Part shown: positions 22,804 through 32,307 of the stretch, piece by piece | Layout of the letters: each line of letters opens with the position of its first letter | Numbering within the stretch: the first letter of the stretch is position 1 | Source of the DNA: Plazaster borealis | Lineage: Eukaryota; Echinodermata; Asteroidea; Forcipulatida; Labidiasteridae | Length of the DNA stretch: 64,000 nucleotides | Reading direction: 5' to 3' | Assembly (NCBI GenBank): GCA_021014325.1 | Contig: CM037472.1 | Span: 2,604,001-2,668,000, forward strand | The notes under the pieces: model-generated | Told to the model about the DNA's origin: nothing | Databases searched by the model: none | Seen by the model: only the letters and a program-made list of their open reading frames with translations | Program-made: the position numbers and the translations under genes

Positions 22804-23770
22804 GGGATAAACATAGTAAGACAATGCCGTTTAAAAGACCGGGGGGAACTGGGCCAGAGGACCACCGTCACCACTTAGGACTTGATATTGGGATATCTTC
22901 TCCATGTAACTTAGAAAGGTTTGCGGTAACACCGTTTGAATATCTCTTTTGAGTAGTGTTGGTTCTGAAAAGAACCGGTGGTTTACGACTCAACGTTTCG
23001 ATCATTATGCTCTGATCGTCTTCAGGAGAATGCTGGACTCTGTTGCTGAATGCTGCTTAAGTACTTGAGCTTGGTGTTGCGCGAAGGCGGAAACTGGATA
23101 AGCTCCTTCATACCTCCACCATGCAAAGTTTCAAATCCTACTCTCCATGTGCGTTCATCCTTAACATGGTAGATGAAGAATGATGAGATAAATGCGAGTC
23201 CGTACTTCCTTTAAGTTGATGGGTTATTGGTTCATAATACTGCATATTCATTATTAGTTCCGTCGATCTGATCCACCATGAAACTCATACAATTATTTGT
23301 GAAATTAACACGGGTGGGGGTAGGTCAGAGGTCGGTGATTGGCGTTTGAACCCCCTTACCCGCCTCGCCCTCACCACACGGTCCTTCTATATGTCTATTG
23401 ATACATTGCCTCGATGCCATCGGCTAAATTAGAAACCTTTTAAGCAATTACACAGCTAAAGAATAAAATGAGCTATCCTGTTTAAAGTAATGTACAACAA
23501 TGAGGTCAGTGTGTCCTCATTGTTAATACTCTTGAAGACTTCTCCAAGGGCGTCTGAATCTATACCAAGACCAGCATATTTCTACCAAGGGAGAAAGGAT
23601 ATTCTCATCAAATCCTCGTAGCTCCTCTTCAACCACTCTACCACGTTGTCATATTTTATAAAGACAATTCTCCAAAGGCGTTTCTTTTTCTCCTCTTATC
23701 CCAGTCCACCACGCTCACGTTTACGTGTTTATCGAGTCGAAACCGTTTGCGCGCATCTTTTCGACACGGT
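22804..23770 (+). promoter_or_regulatory. Type A 5' module of GPCR copy 1
   Basis: 22,801-23,440 is shared with 43,199-43,540 and 62,025-62,370, and 23,440-23,930 is shared with 37,490-37,995. About 240 bp at 22,905-23,150 are extra here and include ACGTTTCGATCATTATGC and GATCGTCTTCAGGAGAATGC, motifs like those in Penelope-type retroelement ends. That insert looks like a retroelement fragment (low confidence). Confidence 0.55.
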
Positions 23771-23812
23771 TGCTATAGTGACAGCAGACAGGGTTGCTAC
23801 TAAAGATTTTGG

Positions 23813-23820
23813 TATAAAAT
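23813..23820 (+). promoter_or_regulatory. TATA box, GPCR copy 1
   Basis: TATAAAAT lies 120 bp before the ATG. A start site is expected about 30 bp on, near TTATACTCACTC, giving a short leader. The same motif at the same distance precedes copy 3. Confidence 0.6.
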
Positions 23821-23932
23821 AACCGCTTATACTCACTCAACGAACAGAACTGGGAAATAACGTCAAATGAATTTATGTGAGAATTCAAAGAAATTTCCAA
23901 ACACAAATTGTCAGTAACTAAACGTTGTCTTC

Positions 23933-24641
23933 ATGGAGCAGCTTAACCTCTCTGAAGCATCAGTCCCAAGTATTGAAGAAACACCGGGTGATGGAGACTC
24001 AACGACGGGAGACAGCGATGCTTTCACCAAATTCATCTTAGCTCTCTACTGGATGATCTGCGTGGTTGGTATCACTGGTAACTTACTGGTTGCCATCGTA
24101 CTCCTCCGTGTGCCGTCCCTGCGGTCTAATACCAGTGATTTCTTAGTGCATCTCTCCATTGTAGATTTCATGGTCTGTGTTCTGGTCATCCCATATTTCC
24201 TAGCATCTAGACCCAACTCTACTCCGAACCCCGGGTTCTTTGGCGAGGTGTGGTGTCGAGTTTACACTTCCGAGTTCCTGTTTTGGTTCTTCACGATAAC
24301 GTCAGTCTTGGGTTTGACCGCGGTCAATTTGGAGCGATATGTAGCCATAGTTTACCCACACAAATACAAGACGGTGTTCTCTAAACGAAATAAATACATG
24401 ATGATTGCTGTTTGTTGGATGTTTGCAGTTATTACAAAATTACACCATTTCCTTTTGTTCCAAGAAGATGAAGTACTGGGATGTTCTGTTAAAGGCTGGT
24501 CTGACCGAGGAAGCTGGGTGGCATTTGGCTTGTACATTTTCACGGTCAATTTCTTAGCTCCATTCATTGTGATGATTTTTGCGCAACTGAAAGTTATCTC
24601 GATGCTCAACAGACAAGTGAAGACGTTAACTGCTCGAACAG
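23933..24641 (+). CDS. GPCR copy 1, exon 1 (N-terminus to TM5)
   Basis: 709 bases, open throughout. Loop 2 is the most divergent of the array (HHFLLFQEDEVLGCSVKG). The in-frame TAG just past the donor shows that the intron must be removed. Confidence 0.93.
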
Positions 24642-27600
24642 GTTAGTTATAAGTTATTGTGTTCTAATATCATATTAAAGACACTGAACACGTTTGGTAA
24701 TTGTCAAAGACCAGTGCTCTCACTTGGTGTATCCCAACATATGCATAGAATAACAAGCCTGTGAAAATTTGGGCTCAATTGGTCATCGAAGTTGCAAGAC
24801 AATGATGAAAGAAAAAACACTTGTTGTACAAATTTGTGTGCTTTCAGATAGGAATAAAAGGCTTCTTGCAAGAAGTCTTTTATTATTTTAGTGAGAAATA
24901 ACCTCTTTCTCAAAAACTACGTTACTTCAGAGGAGTAGTTTCTCACAATGTTTTATACTATCAACAGCTCTCTGTTGCTTGTTACCAAGTCAGTTTTTAT
25001 GCTAATTATACATATTTTGAGTAATTACCAAACGTGCAGTGCCTTTAAGTATAACGGGATGACGAGCAATGGTGTCCCCAGCTGACCAATGTTATTAGCC
25101 CAATTCGAATCCATAGTTTGACATATTTAGGTTTCCAATCAACATGAAGGGGACCAGACCTGTCAACCCCTAAAACTCAAAATGAGGAACAACGCAGTTC
25201 TGCTTCAACTTCATTAGTTGCTTATGAGATTTCGTATTGATTTTAAAGTTCTCATTTTAACATACAAAGCGTTAAATGGTTTATCTCCTCAGTATATTAG
25301 TGATCTCATTGGTCTTAAGAAATCATTCAGTTACTGTTTACGTTCTAACCAGAAGTTGTGTTTATCTTTTCCCACGAACAAACTGTTACAAACATTGGTT
25401 GACAGATCCTTTTTGTCTGCTGCCCCCAAATTATGGAATGAACTGCCATCTGACATTCAACAGTCTCAATCCATTTACATTTTTAAGCGTAAAGTGAAGA
25501 CTTTTCTATTTAGTCTTACTTTTATGTTGTTTTTTGTTTTGTTTTTTACGGACGGAAATTTCGTGAAATGGAAATGCGGGACTTTCTTGCAAAATGTGGG
25601 ACGGTTGGAAGACTTCGGACAAGGTTGCCTTTACTGACATGTGACCCTTGACCTCTTTAAATATCAAATCTCTAACCTAAGCTTTGACTCGGTCTTGGCC
25701 TTTGCCTCAGTGACCCAGGACTCCCCTCGGCCTTGGCCTCGAAGGTCATAGACTCGACAACAACACTGCTAGTTTGACATATTTCGGTCTCCAACCAACA
25801 TGAAGGGGACTTTGGACAAGGTTGCCTTAACTGACTACCCAGCGGGCAAAATACGTTGAATTAACGTTGAAACAACGTCATACGCCGACGTTGAATAATA
25901 GTTGGATTTGCAAATCGATATAACGTTGAAATGCTGACGTAGAAACAACGTGGAAATATTAACGTTGCTTCAATGTCGGCATTTGAACGTTGTTTCAACG
26001 TCAAGTTTCTATGTTGAAATAACGTTGAATAATGGTTGGATTTGCAAATTGAAATAACGTAGAAATGCCGACGTAGAACCAACGTGGCAACCACAATGTA
26101 GAAACAACGGCCCTTTAATTAATATAATTAATTTATTAATTAATTCAGGTAAAAATTATTAGTGTTTGTTAATGCTACTCTGTGCTATAATTTACATGTA
26201 CTTTAAGATTTATATTGACTCAATACAACACTACAACCTATCCAGGCCTACATCTTTGTACACTGCATGTCTTGTATATATGTAGACCAGGATCCCTAGA
26301 TTTTCCAGTCATGGTTTACGGCTTTTCCAAATAAAAAATGCTTAATTATTAATTCACATGTTTAAATTACAAATGTTTGCTTACACTTTTGTTGTACATA
26401 TTTTTTTACATTCGAATTAAACACAAAAGTACAGAAACTTCCCTCGGATAACTTATTTAAACCAAATTGTTATATTATCAAAGAAACACACTTCTAGGCC
26501 CCATCCACAAATTTGCATATTATGTCAACGCTAAACCAACGTTGGATCAATGTTGGATCAACATTAGCGTGATCGTCTAATGGTACAGCTGATTACTGAT
26601 GTTTTCGCATCTTGATTATTCCACCAAAACGTCAACGTAAGCAATATCTCTAACCGTCAAACTTGTTCTAAAATTAACAAGCAAACTATTCTGTAACTAT
26701 TCTGTTAGGACAGTTATATTTTATAAATTGCTGCTTATATTGACGTAGTATGACCTAATAGTTCAGTATAAGTTGCCCTCGGCAGCTCGCCATTTAATAT
26801 AACCCAATCAAAAACCAACAATGTTATACACAGTCACAATTCCGACTTCTTCGTTAAAAACCACCGATAGCTATATAGCTTTAATGCTGCCAACATTGTC
26901 TCAGCACTAATAACCAACGTTGGCTCAGCACTGAGTGCCGACATAGTCCAATGTGGTAATGCCGAGATAGAGCCATCATTGCTCCCACATTATAAACCAA
27001 CACTACCCATGCTTTTTCAATATTGCTTTGCCAATCCATGTACAGGAAAGCAGTGATTGTCACATATTTGGTGACCCCTTCCCGCCGAGACATCATTTTT
27101 GCATAAAAGATGACATGTTGATGACACAATGATTGTATTATAAACATGGCAATTTGTTGAACTGCCCGTTGGAAGGATAAGTATTGACTTTAGTTGGTTA
27201 TTTAATTGCAATGCATTAATAACCTTTCTCCAACATTGTATACTATGTAAAAAAAAAACTTTGTTGAAACTACCAGACTGATGTTGGACCAACATTTATT
27301 TTAGGTTGTTATTATCACGACGCAAAAACAACCTTTATCCAACATTGTACATACGTCAAAAACATCATGTTGAAACAACGTTACAATACTGATGTTGGAA
27401 CAACATTAATTTAAGGTTGTTATTATTGTGACGCAAAAACAACCTTTATCCAACGTTTCACATACGTCATAGACATTACGTTGACACAACGTTACTAGAT
27501 TGATGTTGGATTAACATTGATTTAAGGTTGTTATTATCCCGACGCAAAAACAATCTTTATCCAACGTTATACATACGTCAAAAACATTACGTTGGTACAA

Positions 27601-29036
27601 CGTTACCAGACTGATGTTGGATCAACATTGATTTTAGGTTGATATTATCACAACGCAAAAACAACCTTTATCCAACATTGCACATACGTCAAAAAATTTA
27701 CGTTGATACAACGTTGCCAGACTGATGTTGGATCAACATTGATTTTAGGTTGTTTTTATCGTGACGCAAAAACAACCGTTATCCAACGTTGTACATACGT
27801 CAAATACATTACGTTGATACAACGTTAGCAGACTGATGTTGGATCAACATTGATTTTAGGTTGATATTATCACAACGCAAAAACAACCTTTATCCAACAT
27901 TGCACATACGTCAAAAAATTTACGTTGATACAACGTTGCCAGACTGATGTTGGATCAACAATGATTTTAGGTTGTTATTATCGTGACGCAAAAACAACCT
28001 TTATCCAACGTTGTACATACGTCAAAAACATTACGTTGATACAACGTTAGCAGACTGGTGTTGGATCAACATTGATTTTTTGTTGTTATTATCCCGACGC
28101 AAAAACAACCTTTATCCAACGTTTATACAACGTCAAACTACAACTTAAAATCAACGTCGCAAATGTGACGTTGTTGCAACTTCAATGTTGTGACGCCATA
28201 TCAACCAATATCCAATGTTGAAATAACGTTGTGTGCCCACTGGGTAGTGACCCTTGACCTCTTCATATCATACATAAGTATGAGTTCAAAATCAAGAATT
28301 TTGAACCATGATTTATGAAACTCAATTCATGACCAATGAATCATTTCTTCTCTTTTAACGCACACACTGAAATTTTAGTTAATTTTCAGGGTTTTTTCTT
28401 TAAAATATTTATCAAAAAATACAGCATAATAGCATATAATTATATAACAACAATTTCGGAACATTTTCTCTCACTGACATTCTGATTGGCTGGAGTTTGC
28501 GCTCTACGAAGTACTTTTAGTTAAATAATAACCTCCCGAGACCTGCAGCAACAATAAATCCACGGGCGTCTCGAGTTGTGTTCGAACCCACAGTTAATTG
28601 GTAACAACTTTGTATGATTTCGGTTTTCCGAGCAATTTTCAACAATTATAAATTTATATGATGGTTTCTCTGTTTATTCCATCCAGTCTCATTGGGTTTA
28701 AATCCAAAAGACCGGCGTGAGATGTGGCAGCTCCGAGCCTCCCAGACCCTGGTGAAGACACTCCTGGCCTGCGTCATAACATTCGGTGTGTGCTGGATTC
28801 CAAACCGAGTCTGGTTCCTGCTCTTCAATTTTGGAGTTCCAATAGGTGGACCTTTCCACCGTCTCAGTATCATCTTAGCTGTGGGCAATTCCTGTGTGAA
28901 TCCAGTCATTTACACCATGACCAACAAGCCGTTCCGTAAAGGGATCAGGGAGCTGTTCTGTAGACAGCGGGATTCAAATCAGGTGGTTGACGGTGTAGCG
29001 ACCGGCACTGTGTCCATGACCGTCTCTGCTGCCTAA
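23933..29036 (+). CDS. Class A (rhodopsin-type) GPCR, copy 1, intact
   Basis: Exon 1 23933-24641 and exon 2 28687-29036 join in phase 1 (ACAG|GTTAGT ... CCATCCAG|TCTC) to give 352 aa. The extracellular N-terminus has an N-glycosylation site (NLS) and is acidic. TM1 has ITGNLLVAIVLL, TM2 LSIVDF, TM3 ends in LERY (ERY instead of DRY), TM4 has AVCWMF and TM5 APFIVMIF. Exon 2 gives TM6 with FGVCWIP and TM7 with NSCVNPVIY, then a short basic helix 8 (FRKGIREL). Cysteines before TM3 (EVWCRVY) and in loop 2 (VLGCSVKG) can pair. It is a plasma-membrane, G-protein-coupled receptor. The TM3 site where aminergic receptors have Asp is hydrophobic, so a peptide or other ligand is likelier. Family beyond class A is not assigned. 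The ATG is conserved in all five copies. Confidence 0.93.
24679..25044 (-). mobile_element. TTAA MITE in copy 1 intron
   Basis: Flanked by TTAA at 24675-24678 and 25045-25048, with ends AGACACTGAACACGTTTGG and the inverse of AGGCACTGCACGTTTGG. The corresponding intron of copy 3 is uninterrupted (ATATTAAGTATAAC near 38,740), which proves the insertion. Orientation is opposite to the copy 4 element at 50,158. Confidence 0.88.
25158..25620 (+). mobile_element. LINE 3' fragment (CR1/L2-like RT C-terminus)
   Basis: Inserted in the intron between AACATGAAGGGGAC and GGACAAGGTTGCC, which are adjacent in copies 2-4. From 25,209 the frame reads LH-stop-LLMRFRIDFKVLILT, then YKALNGLSPQYISDLI, LSAAPKLWNELPSDI and IFKRKVKTFLFSL. 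This is the terminal block of reverse transcriptases of the CR1/L2/Rex group, with the usual Trp of LHWLP replaced by TAG. It is 5'-truncated and dead. Confidence 0.85.
25838..28244. mobile_element. 2.4-kb TIR element with TA target duplication
   Basis: The ends are CCCAGCGGGCAAAATACGTT (25838) and the inverse of CCCAGTGGGCACACAACGTT (ending 28244), flanked by TA on both sides (25836-25837, 28245-28246). The paralogous introns lack it: copy 3 runs straight from GACAAGGTTGCC to GTGACCCTTGAC. Subterminal DNA on both sides is packed with AACGTTG/CAACGTT motifs, and the right part is a 111-bp tandem array. No transposase ORF is visible, so it is non-autonomous. TA duplication fits Tc1/mariner-like or similar enzymes. 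The superfamily is unresolved. Confidence 0.85.
27250..28135. repeat. 111-bp tandem array inside the TIR element
   Basis: CGCAAAAACAACC starts (allowing one or two changes) at 27321, 27432, 27543, 27654, 27765, 27876, 27987 and 28098, which is seven intervals of exactly 111 bp. Each unit has CATACGTCAAAAACATTACG and GATGTTGGATCAACATTGAT, itself partly palindromic. The exact phase implies recent homogenisation. Confidence 0.93.
28687..29036 (+). CDS. GPCR copy 1, exon 2 (TM6-TM7, C-tail)
   Basis: The acceptor here is TTCCATCCAG|TC, 4 bases further on than the TTTATTCCAG|CA or TTTATTGCAG|CA acceptors of the other copies, and still in frame (V-S-L-G-L-N-P). The tail ends VSMTVSAA. Confidence 0.92.
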
Positions 29037-30600
29037 AAAAAAAGCAGAGAACGACTTCTCTCGCAAAAACAATGTTTGTGCCGTTCATGTTTTACAACCG
29101 AAGAACATGGCACCAGACAACTCTTAGAAAGCACCAACCAGTCTATTCCTGATGTTTCAACACTTGACAAAATCACCGCTATTGTAGCTCACAAATAATC
29201 TTCTCAAGTTGTTAAATCACAACATTTGGATATCACGAATAACATATCACTAATTTAACGTTGTATGCAATGTGAAAAAGTCTTCAAATTACGTTATTTG
29301 AGACGTGCTATATAACTTTGCTCGATGGTCTCTCCGGACGACCTCTTTGTGGAACTCTGTAAAAACTGTGAAACGCGGGTATTTTCTTAAACAATCATGG
29401 CTGGGTTTATACAGATGGAAATATCGCTCTGGAGCATTAGTGCGCTTATCGTAGATATATTGTAACAATTCACTCTTCCCCTTTTTTCTTTCTGTCTTCT
29501 CATGTCAAACGGTCATGCGATCAAAATGAAAATGCCTGAACTATTCAGCCAACTTTAAACAAACTTGGTCAAATTAAACCTTGACACCTGCCCTATCTAG
29601 GGTTGGTCATACAAATTCGGTCAATGGGCATCTGATGGTCAGTAGTGGTAAATCAATAAATATTTACAAAATGTTTCTCCTTTAGCTGAATGCAATCTAA
29701 CTTGGTCCAATGCTTCATTGGCTCGAGCTTCGTTTGGGTTGTACACGGATTTTGGCCTGTGGTCAGCTATAGGTCATGCAATGATCCTTTTATCAAAACA
29801 AATGTTAATAATTGTCGTTTTCACAAATCCTACAGGGATCGGCCTCACTAGCTGTAGCAAACAGTATGTTTTTGCATTTTTGGTAACTATACCTTCATGC
29901 AAGTTTAAAAAAATGCTTCTTATGATATCCTCAATTGTACCTTCAAGAAACATAGTGGAAATTTGACTGGCCAGGGGTACTCGATTCAGCTTGTGTGAGC
30001 CAAAGGCAGGACTCCTAATGTATTGTAATGCTAGTAAGAAATCTTTGGTGTTGACATAAGTTTTGGCTCTACCCACCACAGTGCTCATTACTAGAGAGCA
30101 GCTTCACAGAGAATCACAGATGTTGTTAGTTTGTGGGTATTAAGGGGCAATATGGGAGCAATCAAATCTAGTTTATTGGTAGCACCTCTGAGGCATCTAT
30201 AGACTTGATTATAATGAGATTATAGCTCCACACCCTTGGTGTATTACGATTCTTACAACCTGCTGTTGGCAACAGCTAATGATTTGTAAGACGATACGAA
30301 ATGATGTCACTTGTACTGCAGGGTATGTATTTCATTGAGCTGATATTTGTGCTTTGTGAATCATAGTTTTGTATTTATATATTTGTTGAATGGAATGAAT
30401 TTCCAGGTTATATTTGCCAAGCTGACTTTGTTGTGATTTTCGAGGGACTTTTAAAGACTCATTTGTTTGAATCTACATTTGTGTTAAAAGCTGCTTCATA
30501 AATTGCATTGTTTTACGTTTTGTGTTGCACATAGAGGCTCATGCATTATGCGCTATATTTAATTGCCTAGTATTATTATATTATCATTGTTATATCCTAA
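29037..30600 (+). other. 3' flank of copy 1 with a copy-specific insert
   Basis: 29,040-29,830 and 30,325-30,590 match the flank of copy 2 (35,490-36,210; 36,215-36,470). About 495 bases at 29,830-30,325 are absent from copy 2. On the minus strand the insert holds most of an unrecognised 104-codon frame (30,088-29,774; VRPIPVGFVKTTIINI near its end). An AATAAA lies near 29,655. The end near 30,510-30,590 (GCGCTATAT, then ATTATTATAT) looks like a SINE/LINE tail. Confidence 0.5.
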
Positions 30601-31080
30601 CCAACCATGCCGTATATGACTTGTGTACATTTACCGGCACCGTATATGGATGATTGGCTATTTGGGTCCTATAGGTACAACTGGCTATCGATCATGCCAA
30701 TTAGTTTATTGGACAGAGTGACCCTGTACATGTGTATTCTAAAAAATTTCCTGGCAGGCAAGATAACGTACGGTTATGTAAAATTAACAAGCTTTGAGAT
30801 GAGTATCCTTTCTTATTATCAAACTACCTTACAGTAAAGGGCCATATAAGAATAAATCAAGATTACTGATTTAGAGCATGCTTGTGGTGTGTCTTCTCGA
30901 GCCTACGGTGACGGCTAATAGTCTTCGTTTTGGCATACTGTAGAATAGAGGAAACAAAGCACCTAAGAGCCATTAATTACTACCTGGCGGTGAATTCTTA
31001 TTATTAAAATACCTTGTCAAATCTTCTACACAAAGAGTCTTCTTGATTTACGGCATTACTTGGCAAGCAGCACACTGTTT
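30600..31080. other. AT-rich spacer, no gene seen
   Basis: Short frames only. Blocks near 30,700-30,860 recur at 36,480-36,650 as part of the unit spacer. Confidence 0.4.
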
Positions 31081-31084
31081 GTAA

Positions 31085-31777
31085 GGTGATCCCCTTTTCT
31101 TCGTAATATGGAAATGCACTTTGGTCTTAACAAATAATTAATACTGGATCGATGTCGGCAAACAGGAATTCGGTTTTCTCTTGAGAAAAGAAATTATCGT
31201 CTTATAGCTTGCTTTATGTCAGGCCCTTACTTTGATCAACCTGCAGGCCTTGTTTGCCGAATAAGATGAAAAGGAAGCCTTTTTTTGTCGCAGACAAAGA
31301 CTTCGTGAAACGCGCACTGACCCCGGGGAAGATGGATGGCTTTGCAATTGCTCACTTAAGTTGTAGACGACAAAACGACTTCAAATTAAATCTTTTAGTA
31401 AATACAGAACAAAAATTAAGCTCATTACGTTGACTTTTATCGAGGAAAAATTGCCTTGCACAGGTCAATTTGTTTCTGTATTAAAGTCTTTATTGAAAAA
31501 TTCCCTTTTGCCAATGGCTTGTTTTTAAAGAGTGGTCATTCCTCAAGCCTCGGCATTTACACAATAATATTCAGTCAGTGTCCATCGTTCGAAACGATGC
31601 TTAAAAGTAGCGAAACAAGAGAATACGGTTGTTATCGCTTGATAAACGAGTTCACTGATTAGACCACGAATTAACTGCAACTGAATTTGTGGAACACTAA
31701 TTAATCTGATTGTAGGAAGATACAATTAACAAGGATATAGAGCACTCCAGAAAAGATAGTTACTCTCAACGTTCTTC
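31085..31777 (+). promoter_or_regulatory. 5' flank of GPCR copy 2, TATA box mutated
   Basis: The block CTTGATAAACGAGTTCACTG at 31,638 aligns with CTTTATAAACGAACTCATTG of copy 4 (49,289), so the TATAAAC box has become GATAAAC (31641-31647). Loss of the box fits the pseudogene status of copy 2. Upstream sequence is shared with the orphan at 21,076-21,615. Confidence 0.6.
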
Positions 31778-32301
31778 ATGGAGCAGTTAAACCTCTCTGA
31801 AGCATCAATCCCAAGTATTGAAGAAACACCGGGTGGTGGAGACTCAACGAATGGAGACAGCGATGCTTTCACCAATTTCGTCTTAGCTCTCTACTGCATG
31901 ATCTGCGTGGTTGGTATCACTGGTAACTTACTGGTTGCCATCGTGCTCCTCCGTGTGCCGTCCCTGCGGTCTAATACCAGTCAATTTGGAGCGGTATGTA
32001 GCCATTCTCTACCCACACAAATACAAGGAGGTGTTCTCGAAACGAAATAAATACATGATAATTGCTGTTTGTTGGATGTTTGCATTTATTACAAAATTCG
32101 ACAAATTTTTTGTGTACAAAGAAGATGAAGAAGTAGGATGTCATTATACAGGCTCGTGGTCTAGCCGAGGAGCTCAGGTGGCATTTGGCTTCTACAGTTT
32201 CACGGTCAACTTCTTCGCTCCATTCATTGTGATGATTTTTGCGCAACTGAAAGTTATCTCGACGCTGAACAGACAAGTGAAGATGTTCACTGCTCGAACA
32301 G
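31778..32301 (+). pseudogene. GPCR copy 2, broken exon 1
   Basis: The N-terminus and TM1 are as in the other copies, then the deletion junction at 31,980. Loop 2 has one codon more than copy 1 (EEVGCHYTGSWSS). The donor ACAG|GTTAGT is conserved. Confidence 0.9.
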
Positions 32302-32307
32302 GTTAGT

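Noticed and set aside
24352..24609. Minus-strand ORFs opposite GPCR exons (also 31,971, 38,365, 49,781, 28,646, 52,268, 41,545, 59,900)
   Set aside because: Antisense shadows of receptor exons with no own motifs.
27250..28135. CRISPR-like regular repeat array
   Set aside because: Contiguous 111-bp tandem units without spacers, inside a TIR element in an animal genome.
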